Shown: positions 46,834 through 54,442 of the stretch, piece by piece
Layout of the letters: each line of letters opens with the position of its first letter
How positions within the stretch are numbered: position 1 is the stretch's first letter
NCBI RefSeq assembly: GCF_000620645.1
Contig: NZ_JIAV01000014.1
Span: forward strand, 372,001-436,000
Length of the DNA stretch: 64,000 nucleotides
Direction: 5' to 3'
Origin: Nocardioides sp. URHA0032
GTDB taxonomy: Bacteria; Actinomycetota; Actinomycetes; Propionibacteriales; Nocardioidaceae
Position numbers and translations under genes: made by a program
Notes under the pieces: model-generated
Told to the model about the DNA's origin: nothing
Seen by the model: the letters and a program-made list of their open reading frames with translations, nothing else
The model's database searches: none

Positions 46834-47997
46834 CTAGGTTCGTCGGTGGAACCTGGTGTGGTGTTTCGGGCAGAGGAGCCTGCCGTGCTCGACGTCGGTG
46901 GGTCCGCCTCGGCTCCAGGGGATGTCGTGATGGACGTGGCACATCGCGGGTGGCCAATCGCAGCCCGGTTCGGTGCAGCCCTTGTCCCGGATGCCGATCG
47001 CGGTCCGCTGGGCCTTGGTGTGGAACCGGCGGGTCCGGCCCAGGTCGAGGACCTCGGAGGTGCCGCCGAGGACGGCGGGGATGATCCCGGCCTCGCACGC
47101 GAGCCGGCGGGCGGTGGACGCGGAGATCCTCTCCCCGGTGTCCAGCAGCGCGGCCTGCTCGAGCCGCCCCTCCAGGGCCTCGAGGGTCATGGTCACGACG
47201 ATGGTGGCCGAGACCCCGCCGGTCTGCGGGAGCTGGTCGGCCGGGTAGCGCTCGATGAGCTCGCAGAACGCCCGGCCCCGGCGTTCGGGTCCGGGGCGCA
47301 GCGGGACGCCGGGTTCCTGGGGTTCCTGCCGTTTCGGGGCGGCGATCGCGAGCAGCATCTTCTTCAGCGCGGCACCGTGGAGGGACGGGACCGTGAACTT
47401 CCCGTGGCACTTGCCGTGCCCGTCATCGACCATCGTGAACGTGGTGGCCAGTAGCGCGTCGCGTTCCTCGCGGGCGAGCTGGCGGGCCTCGTAGGCGTCG
47501 GCCAGGTCGGGGGCGACCACGTCCATCAGTCGCTTGCCCAGGATCCGCAGGGTCGGGGCGGTGTGCTCGCGCCCGGCGGCGATCAGGTGCCGCTCGGCCC
47601 GGTCCACCAGGGCGGTGTCGAGGTCGCCGGGGAGCTGGTCCAGCGCGGTGACGATCACCCGCGCCTGCTCGACCACCAGGTCACCGGCGGCGAGCGCGTC
47701 GCGGACCTGGCCGCGGGTGACCAGGGCCTGGCCGAGCTTCACCTGGCCGAGCACCGCGGGCTTGGTCTGCCGGGTCCGGTGCGCCCACGCGTCGACCTGT
47801 TCGTCGTCGGCGTGCTCGGCCACCCGGGCCTCGAGCTCGGCCACCTGCGCCTTCAGCCGGGTGAGCGCGATCAGCGTCGTCGTGGTCTCCGCGGCGTCCA
47901 TGGACCACACCGACGCATCGGTCACCGAGCCGGCCAGGTCACGCATCTGCGCAACCGTCACCGACACCCGGTGCCGAGGTGTGGCCATCGCTGTCAT
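46834..47997 (-). CDS. 13E12-family protein: DUF222 plus HNH endonuclease (copy 2)
   Basis: A roughly 387-residue paralog of the gene at 6816-8069. The DUF222 part shares DASVWSMDA, LAAGDLVVEQARVIV, FCELIERYPADQLP and RRLACEAGIIP. The HNH domain has CTEPGC, CHVHHDIPW and CPKHHTRFH. It is slightly shorter at the C-terminus than copy 1. ATG 47997 is picked to match copy 1; TTG 48009 lies upstream. Nuclease activity is predicted but the biological role is not known. Confidence 0.85.
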   Translation of the reverse strand: MTAMATPRHRVSVTVAQMRDLAGSVTDASVWSMDAAETTTTLIALTRLKAQVAELEARVAEHADDEQVDAWAHRTRQTKPAVLGQVKLGQALVTRGQVRDALAAGDLVVEQARVIVTALDQLPGDLDTALVDRAERHLIAAGREHTAPTLRILGKRLMDVVAPDLADAYEARQLAREERDALLATTFTMVDDGHGKCHGKFTVPSLHGAALKKMLLAIAAPKRQEPQEPGVPLRPGPERRGRAFCELIERYPADQLPQTGGVSATIVVTMTLEALEGRLEQAALLDTGERISASTARRLACEAGIIPAVLGGTSEVLDLGRTRRFHTKAQRTAIGIRDKGCTEPGCDWPPAMCHVHHDIPWSRGGPTDVEHGRLLCPKHHTRFHRRT

Positions 47998-48105
47998 GGC
48001 TCTACTCAAGCACCGGCCACCGACACCGAGAGGCCCAGAACCCCATGTTCCACAGGGTCCTGGGTAACGAACAGGTCACGATTCCGAGCGCGTTTCCACA
48101 GCCGG
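47998..48105 (-). repeat. Conserved 5' flank of 13E12 copy 2, with hairpin
   Basis: This aligns with 8070-8180 at the same distances from the ATG (within one base). The hairpin CCCAGAACCC (48034-48043) and GGGTCCTGGG (48055-48064) pairs at nine of ten positions. AGGTCACGAT (48073-48082) and GTTTCCACAG (48092-48101) are shared blocks. Conservation of spacing suggests function or recent common origin. Confidence 0.7.
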
Positions 48106-48116
48106 TGCGACCCCCG

Positions 48117-48340
48117 GGACCCGCAGGCCGGGAACCGGCGACGACCACCAACCCACGTCCCCGTAGCTGCCATGTCGGTCGAAACCACCCACGGCCCGCG
48201 ACTCGCGGCCATCGGACGCGCAAGCCGGGAGCCCGCGACGACCACCAACCAGCCGTTCCCGTAGCTGCCATGTCGGTCGCAACCACCCACGGCCAGAAAG
48301 CCACGGACACAGGACCCGCAAGCCGGGAACCGTTGCCCAC
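48117..48340. repeat. Tandem ~97-bp repeats (two full units and a partial)
   Basis: Units begin with GGAC(C/G)CGCA(A/G)GCCGGGA at 48117, 48214 and 48312, giving periods of 97 and 98 bp. The best-conserved core is CCGTAGCTGCCATGTCGGTC followed by G(A/C)AACCACCCACGGCC. The third unit is truncated after about 28 bp. A diverged relative lies at 8241-8307, near the other 13E12 gene. The array is not a CRISPR: units are long, contiguous and without spacers. Confidence 0.8.
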
Positions 48341-48430
48341 CCGCCGCGACGAGACCGAACCGGTCACGATCGCGCGGCTTCGAGCTCGTCCGGCCGACAA
48401 GCTCGTTCCGGGCAGCAGCGACACACCCGG

Positions 48431-49519
48431 TCAGAGCGCGGCCGCCCGGACGCACATGACGTCCGGCAGGTCGGCGACGACCTGGTGCCAGGTCTCGCCC
48501 TCGTCGGGCGAGCCCCAGACCGCGCCGTTGCGGGCGCCGAAGTACAGCCCGCTGCGCTCGTGGTCGTCGGCGCACATCGCGTCGCGCATCACCGCGACGT
48601 AGAAGGCGTCCGGCAACCCGTCGGCGAGCTCCTCCCACGTCTCGCCGGCGTCGCGCGAGCGCCAGACCCGGGCCTTCGCGTCCGGCGGGTAGCGCTTGTC
48701 CCCGCCGTTGATCGGGAAGACGTAGACGGTGTCGGGCTGGTGGGGGTGCACCACGATCGGGAACCCGAACTCCGCCGGCAGGCCCTCCGCGATCGAGGCC
48801 CAGCTCGCGCCGTGGTCGTCGGAGCGGTAGACGCCTCCGTGGTTCTGCAGGTACAGGCGCTCCGGGCGGGCGGGGTGCCGGGTGACCTTGTGCACGCACT
48901 GGCCGAACTCGGGGAACTGCTGGCCCTCCGGCAGGAACTCCGCCCGGATGCCGTGGTTGCGCGGCGCCCAGCTCTGCCCGCCGTCGCTGGTCTGGTAGAC
49001 ACCGCCGGTGCTGAGGGCTGCGGTCACGCTGAGCGGGTCCTGCGGGTGCGGCAGCACCGTGTGGAAGGCCTGGCCACCGAACCCGGCGTTCCACTCCGGG
49101 CGGTGCGGGTGGTCCCAGAGCGCGCGCTCGAGGGTGAAGGTCTCGCCGCGGTCGGTCGAGCGGAAGACCGCGGCCGGCTCGGTGCCGGCGTACACGACGC
49201 CGTCCTCGCAGCCCGGCGCCAGCTGCCAGACCCGCTCGACCTTCGCGCCGGTGTCGTCGGGGAACCGGACCGCACCGTTCGGGGTGCCCTCCCAGGACCC
49301 GCCGAGGTCGTCGGAGCGCCACACCTGCGGGCCGAGCCAGCTCGACGAGGCACCGGCCAGCAGCCGCGGCGTACCGCCACGGGTGTCGACCAGGCAGGAG
49401 TACACCTCCTCCATGTCGAAGTGCGGGCCGGTGAACTCCCAGTCCTCGCGCGCCTCGTCCGACGTGCCGATCCACAGACCCTTGCGGGTCCCGACCATCA
49501 GCAGGGTCCGGTCTGCCAT
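48431..49519 (-). CDS. Asp-box (BNR/YVTN-type) beta-propeller protein
   Basis: A 362-residue cytoplasmic propeller, without a signal peptide. It contains at least six Asp-box motifs of type S/T-x-D-x-G-x-x-W/F: SDDLGGSW, STDRGETF, TSDGGQSW, SDDHGASW, SRDAGETW and SPDEGETW. Such repeats occur in sialidases and photosystem assembly factors, but I see no sialidase active site. The function is unknown. GGAGG five nt before ATG 49519 sets the start. It is divergent from the DMT transporter gene. Confidence 0.8.
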   Translation of the reverse strand: MADRTLLMVGTRKGLWIGTSDEAREDWEFTGPHFDMEEVYSCLVDTRGGTPRLLAGASSSWLGPQVWRSDDLGGSWEGTPNGAVRFPDDTGAKVERVWQLAPGCEDGVVYAGTEPAAVFRSTDRGETFTLERALWDHPHRPEWNAGFGGQAFHTVLPHPQDPLSVTAALSTGGVYQTSDGGQSWAPRNHGIRAEFLPEGQQFPEFGQCVHKVTRHPARPERLYLQNHGGVYRSDDHGASWASIAEGLPAEFGFPIVVHPHQPDTVYVFPINGGDKRYPPDAKARVWRSRDAGETWEELADGLPDAFYVAVMRDAMCADDHERSGLYFGARNGAVWGSPDEGETWHQVVADLPDVMCVRAAAL

Positions 49520-49565
49520 CTCGTCCTCCACTCTCGTGGCTCTACTGTGCCGCTAGGTTGACCCG

Positions 49566-50441
49566 GTGGCCACCCGGAACTCATCGCTCCGCCTGGTCTC
49601 GCCGGTCTGGCTGGTGCTGATCGGGATCCTGTCGGTGCAGTTCGGTGCCTCGGTCGCGAAGTCGATCTTCGACGAGGCCGCGCCCACCACGATCGTCTGG
49701 CTCCGGCTGGCGACCAGCGCGCTCGTGCTGGTGGCGGTGGCCCGGCCGGCGCTGCGGGGCCGGACCCGCCAGGACTGGTACGTCGCCCTCACGTTCGGCG
49801 GCTCGCTCGGCCTCATGAACTGGTCGTTCTACCAGGCGTTCGCCCGGATCCCCCTCGGCGTCGCGGTGACGCTGGAGTTCATGGGCCCGCTCACGCTCGC
49901 CGTGGTCGGGTCGCGCCGTCGTCGCGACCTGCTCTGGGTCGCGCTCGCCGGTCTCGGCGTCGCGCTGCTCGGCCTCTCAGGCGGCCGCGGGTCCCTGACC
50001 GTGGCCGGCGTGCTGTTCGCGCTGGTGGCCGCCGCGTGCTGGGCGGCGTACATCCTGCTGAGTGCCCAGACCGGGCGCCGCTGGCCCGGCTTCGACGGGC
50101 TCGCGGTCGCCTCCGTGGTGGCCGCGCTCCTGCTCCTGCCCGCCGCGGTCGGCGTGGGCGGGTCCGACCTCGTCGACCCGCGCATCCTCGCGCTCGGCGC
50201 GGTGGTGGGCCTGCTCTCGTCGGTCATCCCCTACAGCTGCGAGCTGGTCGCGCTCCGCAGCCTCGCCCCTGCGGCGTTCTCCATCCTGATGAGCCTCGAG
50301 CCCGCGGCGGCCGCCCTCGCGGGCATAGTCGTCCTCGGCGAGTTCCTCACTGCTCCGCAGTGGGTCGCGATGGCGTGCGTGGTCGTCGCCTCGGTCGGCG
50401 CGACGCGCTCCTCACGGGCGGTGGCGCCCGCGCCGGACTGA
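49566..50441 (+). CDS. EamA/DMT-family transporter (RhtA-like)
   Basis: A 291-residue permease with about ten membrane helices arranged as two EamA repeats. The first helix VSPVWLVLIGILSVQFGASVA and late segments such as PAAFSILMSLEPAAAALAG recall RhtA-type threonine/homoserine exporters. GTG 49566 lies six nt after TAGGTT (49554-49559), so the message is probably leaderless. The true substrate is unknown. Confidence 0.85.
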   Translation: MATRNSSLRLVSPVWLVLIGILSVQFGASVAKSIFDEAAPTTIVWLRLATSALVLVAVARPALRGRTRQDWYVALTFGGSLGLMNWSFYQAFARIPLGVAVTLEFMGPLTLAVVGSRRRRDLLWVALAGLGVALLGLSGGRGSLTVAGVLFALVAAACWAAYILLSAQTGRRWPGFDGLAVASVVAALLLLPAAVGVGGSDLVDPRILALGAVVGLLSSVIPYSCELVALRSLAPAAFSILMSLEPAAAALAGIVVLGEFLTAPQWVAMACVVVASVGATRSSRAVAPAPD

Positions 50442-50449
50442 GCGGCCGG

Positions 50450-51145
50450 CTACTTCCCCTTGCGGATGGTCACGTAGTCGAAGTCGCCCCGGAAGTAGTC
50501 GCAGTCGACGCGCGAGGAGAAGCTGCAGTTCGGCTTCCCCCCGATCGCGAGCGGCTGGTCGTTCTCCACCGAGCCGAGGGGGCCGCGCTGGACGGCGACG
50601 TACCGCTTTCCCTCGTGCCGCAGGACGAGACGGGTGGCCCGTGCCGTGCTGGTGCAGCGGATCGTCCACCAGCGCCCGTCGGTGACGTCGAGGTCACGCC
50701 GGCCGGTCGCACGTCCGCGACCGGACGCGTCGTGGAAGCCGCAACGAGGGTGCCGGCCATCGAACAGCGCGAGCTTGAAGTATCCACCCGGCTGGCCGTG
50801 CTGGCCCTTCTGCACCAGGTTCGGTTCGGAACCGCCGGTGGTCCGGATCCGGATCTCGATCTCGTACCGGGCGTTCTGGGGGTCGAGGTCGTCGGCGTCG
50901 TCCACGACCAGGATGCGCTGGTGGTCCGAGCGCCAGCGGCTGCTGCTCCCCGGGAAGTGGAAGACACCCCCGCCCGGGATGATCTTCCGGCCGATCGGGG
51001 CATCGTGGTTCCCGGTCGTGTCGTGCATGACCTGCGCGTTCCGGCTCTCGTCCATCGGCCAGTCCGCCACCGTCTCCGCCGCGGCCCGCGCCGAGCCGGA
51101 CAGCACGACGACCGCGGCCACGAGCAGCATCGCCCGCTTGCGCAT
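50450..51145 (-). CDS. Secreted LamG/concanavalin-like domain protein
   Basis: A 231-residue exported protein. The signal peptide is MRKRAMLLVAAVVVLSGSARA. The mature part is a single jelly-roll lectin-like (laminin G/LamG) domain with WPMDESRNAQVMHD, ARYEIEIRIRT and GYFKLALFDGR strands and four cysteines likely paired. It could bind a cell-surface or environmental glycan. GAGGAG lies about seven nt before ATG 51145. It is convergent with the DMT exporter gene. Confidence 0.78.
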   Translation of the reverse strand: MRKRAMLLVAAVVVLSGSARAAAETVADWPMDESRNAQVMHDTTGNHDAPIGRKIIPGGGVFHFPGSSSRWRSDHQRILVVDDADDLDPQNARYEIEIRIRTTGGSEPNLVQKGQHGQPGGYFKLALFDGRHPRCGFHDASGRGRATGRRDLDVTDGRWWTIRCTSTARATRLVLRHEGKRYVAVQRGPLGSVENDQPLAIGGKPNCSFSSRVDCDYFRGDFDYVTIRKGK

Positions 51146-51287
51146 CCCCCACTCCTCACCCGTCCCCCACACCTGCAACGCGCGTGTGGAGCCAGTGTTA
51201 CGGACCGATCGCGGCTCCGCAGCGAGTTCACGCAACCGTCACACGACGTTGACCGGCTGGAATCGCCCGGCTCCTAGGGTGGTGCCC

Positions 51288-51482
51288 ATGTTCGGGACGC
51301 AGCTCGTGGATGCGGTACGCCGGTGGCCGGTCGAGTCCCAGCTCCGTGCCAGACGCAACGCCATGGTCGCCTCCACCGCTCTCGCACAACGGCGTGCCGA
51401 GCTCGACGACGTCGAGGAGTTCCTGGCCGCCCTCGGCAGGACGACGGCGCAGGAGGAAGCAGCCCGGGCTGCGCACGGCTGA
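51288..51482 (+). CDS. Small conserved-looking protein, 64 aa, leaderless
   Basis: A 64-residue, highly charged, helical protein (MFGTQLVDAVRRWP, then alternating Arg/Glu to ALGRTTAQEEAARAAHG). It has no cysteines or signal peptide. TAGGGT (51275-51280) stands seven nt before the ATG, matching the leaderless pattern used throughout the window. The stop codon lies inside a very strong terminator hairpin, so it forms its own compact transcription unit. Function unknown. Confidence 0.7.
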   Translation: MFGTQLVDAVRRWPVESQLRARRNAMVASTALAQRRAELDDVEEFLAALGRTTAQEEAARAAHG

Positions 51483-51527
51483 CCTCGCCGGGCGGAACCA
51501 CCTCCCTGGCCGCCCGGTGAGGTCAGC
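51478..51527 (+). terminator. Very long terminator-like stem after the 64-aa gene
   Basis: Bases 51478-51495 (GCTGACCTCGCCGGGCGG) and 51510-51527 (CCGCCCGGTGAGGTCAGC) pair over 18 positions with a single G-U wobble, leaving a 14-nt loop. The stop codon TGA at 51480-51482 is inside the 5' arm. It is the most stable hairpin noticed in the window and likely ends the short transcript; there is no U-run. Confidence 0.8.
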
Positions 51528-51572
51528 CACACCTCCACGATCCCGGGCGCGGCGCGGGGCAGAATCAGGTCC

Positions 51573-52487
51573 ATGTCCGCCTCACCCACCCGCACCGAGG
51601 TCACGCCACGCCTCGCGTTCCACGACGTGCTCTCCGACGACGGGACCCGGCTGCGCGCCTGGACCAACGACCCGGACGGGCTGATGGACGGGCCGACCGT
51701 GCTGCTCTGCAACGGGCTGGGCACGAGTGCCTGGGCCTGGCCGGCCTTCCTCGACCCCGACTGCGGCGTCCGCGTGGTCTCGTGGAACCACCGTGGCACC
51801 GGGGGCTCCGCGCGGCCCGACGACGTCGAGCGGGTCGGCATCGAGGAGTTCGCCGAGGACGGGCTCTCGGTCATGGACCACTTCGGCATCGACCGGGCCG
51901 TGATCGTCGGCTGGTCGATGGGTGTCAACACCGCGTTCGAGATCGCCGCCCGGCACCCCGAGCGGGTCACCGGGCTGTTCGCGGTCGCCGGTGTCCCCGG
52001 TGACACGTTCGCCACGATGCTCGGCCCGCTGCGCGTGCCCGGCGTCGCCAGCAAGGCGATCGCCGTCAACCTCGCGCGTGCCCTCAAGTACGGCGGCCGC
52101 CTGGTCACGCCCCTCACCACCAGGCTGCCCGTGGGCCGCCGCACGATCGACGTGGTCAGCCACAGCGGCTTCATGCTGCCCGTCGCCGACCCCGAGCTCG
52201 CCCGCAGGGCGGTCGCGGCGTTCCTCCAGACCCCGGTCGAGTGGTACTCCCACGTCGCCCTCCACACCTCCCGTCACCCCCGGGTCCGACTCAGCCGGAT
52301 CGACGCACCGGCGGTGTTCGTCGCGGGCACCTGGGACCTCCTCGCCGGCGCGCGCTCGATGGCGTCGGCCGCCGCGAAGATGCGGGACGCGACGTACGTC
52401 GAGCTCGGCGGCACGCACTTCCTCCAGATGGAGCACCCCGACCGCGTCCACGGCCTGCTCCGGGAGTTCCTGCGTAGAGTCGGCTGA
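51573..52487 (+). CDS. Alpha/beta-hydrolase
   Basis: A 304-residue alpha/beta-hydrolase. The nucleophile elbow is GWSMG (Ser in VIVGWSMGVN). The oxyanion region is NGLGTSAWAW, the acid Asp lies in FVAGTWDLLAGA and the His in LGGTHFLQMEHPD. There is no signal peptide and the substrate is unknown. CAGAAT lies seven nt before ATG 51573, again a leaderless-like start. It ends one bp before the PQQ-type dehydrogenase gene. Confidence 0.87.
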   Translation: MSASPTRTEVTPRLAFHDVLSDDGTRLRAWTNDPDGLMDGPTVLLCNGLGTSAWAWPAFLDPDCGVRVVSWNHRGTGGSARPDDVERVGIEEFAEDGLSVMDHFGIDRAVIVGWSMGVNTAFEIAARHPERVTGLFAVAGVPGDTFATMLGPLRVPGVASKAIAVNLARALKYGGRLVTPLTTRLPVGRRTIDVVSHSGFMLPVADPELARRAVAAFLQTPVEWYSHVALHTSRHPRVRLSRIDAPAVFVAGTWDLLAGARSMASAAAKMRDATYVELGGTHFLQMEHPDRVHGLLREFLRRVG

Positions 52488-52488
52488 C

Positions 52489-53652
52489 ATGGGACGGTCC
52501 GCCGCGCTCGTCACCTCCGCCGTCCTCACGGCGGCACTGCTCTCCTCGTGCAGCGACGACGAGCCGCCGGACGCGGCCCCCGGCGACACCGTGACCGCCA
52601 CCCCCCAGTCGCCGACCGGCACGACCAGCCCGTCCAGGCCGGCGGGCGACAACACGCCGTCGGTGGACGACTCGCCTCCGACAGTCGTCGACACGGTCGC
52701 GATCGGGCTGGCCGTGCCGTGGGGCATCGGCTTCCTGCCCGACGGCGACGCCGTCGTCACCGAGCGCGACACCCGGCGGGTGCTGGTGATCGACGGGTCG
52801 ACGTACGACGTCCACCAGGTCGGCCTGATCAGCGCGGCCGTGCCGCTGGGCGACCAGGGCGGCGAGGCCGGGCTGCTCGGGGTCGCCGTGTCTCCGGACT
52901 TCGAGCAGGACCACCTCCTGTACTTCTACCTGAGCACGGCCGTGGACAACCGGATCGTGAAGGCCACCCTCGAGCACGGCCGGCTCGGCCCGACCACGGT
53001 GATCCTGGACGGCATCCCGAACGGCTTCATCCACGATGGCGGCCGGCTCGCGTTCGGCCCCGACGGCTACCTCTACGCCTCCACCGGCGAGACCGGAGAC
53101 GCCGAGCTCGCCCAGGACAAGGGCACGCTCGCCGGCAAGATCCTGCGGATGACCACCGACGGGAAGCCGGCCCCCGGCAACCCGTTCCCCGGCTCGCAGA
53201 TCTGGTCCTACGGGCACCGGAACGTGCAGGGCCTGGCGTTCGACGACGACGACCGCCTCTGGGCCTCGGAGTTCGGCCAGGACACCTACGACGAGCTGAA
53301 CCTGATCGAGAAGGGCCACGACTACGGCTGGCCGATGGTCGAGGGCCGCGGCTCGGGCAAGGGACTCACCAATCCGCAGGTCGTCTGGCCGACCGACGTC
53401 GCGTCGCCCTCCGGGCTGGCCTACCTCGACGGGCACCTGTGGCTCGCGTCGCTGCGCGGCGAGCGGCTCTGGCGCGTCGACCTGCACGGCGACCACGCCG
53501 TCCACCCGGTCGACTACTTCGTCGGGAAGTACGGCCGGATGCGCACCGTGGTGGTGACGCCGGACGGCAGGCTGTGGGTCACGACCAGCAACCGCGACGG
53601 CCGCGGCGACCCGCAACCGGGTGACGACCGGATCCTGCTCATCGACCCGTGA
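52489..53652 (+). CDS. PQQ-dependent sugar dehydrogenase-like lipoprotein
   Basis: A 387-residue exported beta-propeller of the soluble glucose dehydrogenase (GSDH) family. The lipobox is ALLSSC (Cys21), then a Pro/Thr/Ser-rich linker to about residue 62. The propeller contains LAVPWGIGFLPDGDAVVTER, GGEAGLLGVAVSPDF, IPNGFIHDGGRLAFGPDGYL (without the usual His-His-Gly) and SYGHRNVQGLAF. The GHRNVQG motif is diagnostic. It may oxidise sugars on the cell surface if PQQ is available. TAGAGT (52475-52480) precedes the ATG by eight nt. Confidence 0.85.
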   Translation: MGRSAALVTSAVLTAALLSSCSDDEPPDAAPGDTVTATPQSPTGTTSPSRPAGDNTPSVDDSPPTVVDTVAIGLAVPWGIGFLPDGDAVVTERDTRRVLVIDGSTYDVHQVGLISAAVPLGDQGGEAGLLGVAVSPDFEQDHLLYFYLSTAVDNRIVKATLEHGRLGPTTVILDGIPNGFIHDGGRLAFGPDGYLYASTGETGDAELAQDKGTLAGKILRMTTDGKPAPGNPFPGSQIWSYGHRNVQGLAFDDDDRLWASEFGQDTYDELNLIEKGHDYGWPMVEGRGSGKGLTNPQVVWPTDVASPSGLAYLDGHLWLASLRGERLWRVDLHGDHAVHPVDYFVGKYGRMRTVVVTPDGRLWVTTSNRDGRGDPQPGDDRILLIDP

Positions 53653-54442
53653 GCACCCGGCCGGTCACGGTCGCGCGCCGCGACGCCCGCCGCAGCGTCG
53701 TGAGGATCGCCGGACCCAGCACCACGATCGCCACGGCGTTGGTGATCGCGCGGGCGGTGTCCCAGCTGCCCGTCGAGGTGAGCAGGGTGTAGACGAGGAA
53801 CGTGTGCAGGTTCTCCAGCACCGGCGCGCCGGCGACGTAGGCCAGCGACCCCTCGTGCCCCTCGACGGCGATCCCTGCGATGAACGGCCATCCCGAGAGG
53901 TTCATGAACAAGCCGTAGAGGTAGGCGGACACCACGCCGTACGCCGCCAGCATCGCGATCTCGCCGCGACCGGCGACCCGGCGTGGGAGCAGGCCGGCGC
54001 CCATGCCGACCCAGGCGGCGCAGAGCATCTGGTACGGCAGCCACGGGCCGACGCCCGCGGTCATCAGCGCGGACGCGAACAGCGACGTGCAGCCCAGCAC
54101 GAACCCGAAGCCGGGGCCGAACACGCGTCCGGCGAGGATCAGCAGGAAGAACGTCAGCTCCACGCCGGCGGTGCCCGGCGAGACGCCGCGCAGGATCGCG
54201 TTGGCCGCGCTGAGCACGCCGAGGATCGCGAGCACCCGCGGGTCGAGCCCACCCTCGTTCAGCTCGGCGAGCACGACGGCGAGCACCACCGGCAGCAGGC
54301 CGAGGAACAGGAACGGCGGGTCGACCCGGGTCGCGTCGTGGACGCGGAGCAGCAGCGGCCAGCAGAGCATGGCCAACCCGGCCGCCGAGGCGACCGCGAG
54401 CACGACCAGGGATCGCGGCGAGATCCGGACCGCCGGTGTCAT
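53639..54442 (-). CDS. ECF transporter S component (substrate-binding membrane subunit)
   Basis: A 267-residue integral membrane protein with about six to eight helices, typical of ECF S components (segments VLAILGVLSAANAILRGV, VELTFFLLILAGRVFG and GFVLGCTSLFASALMTAGVGPW). It confers substrate specificity on the adjacent EcfT and EcfAA' subunits. The operon is preceded by a cobalamin riboswitch, so cobalamin or a precursor is the likely substrate. The ATGA overlap at 54439-54442 couples it to the ATPase gene. The 3' end overlaps the convergent sugar dehydrogenase gene by 14 bp. Confidence 0.85.
   Translation of the reverse strand: MTPAVRISPRSLVVLAVASAAGLAMLCWPLLLRVHDATRVDPPFLFLGLLPVVLAVVLAELNEGGLDPRVLAILGVLSAANAILRGVSPGTAGVELTFFLLILAGRVFGPGFGFVLGCTSLFASALMTAGVGPWLPYQMLCAAWVGMGAGLLPRRVAGRGEIAMLAAYGVVSAYLYGLFMNLSGWPFIAGIAVEGHEGSLAYVAGAPVLENLHTFLVYTLLTSTGSWDTARAITNAVAIVVLGPAILTTLRRASRRATVTGRVLTGR

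Noticed and set aside
48127-48264. Open frame through the 97-bp repeats and possible CRISPR array
   Set aside because: The frame simply reads the repeats. Units are about 97 bp, adjacent and without unique spacers, so this is a tandem repeat and not a CRISPR.
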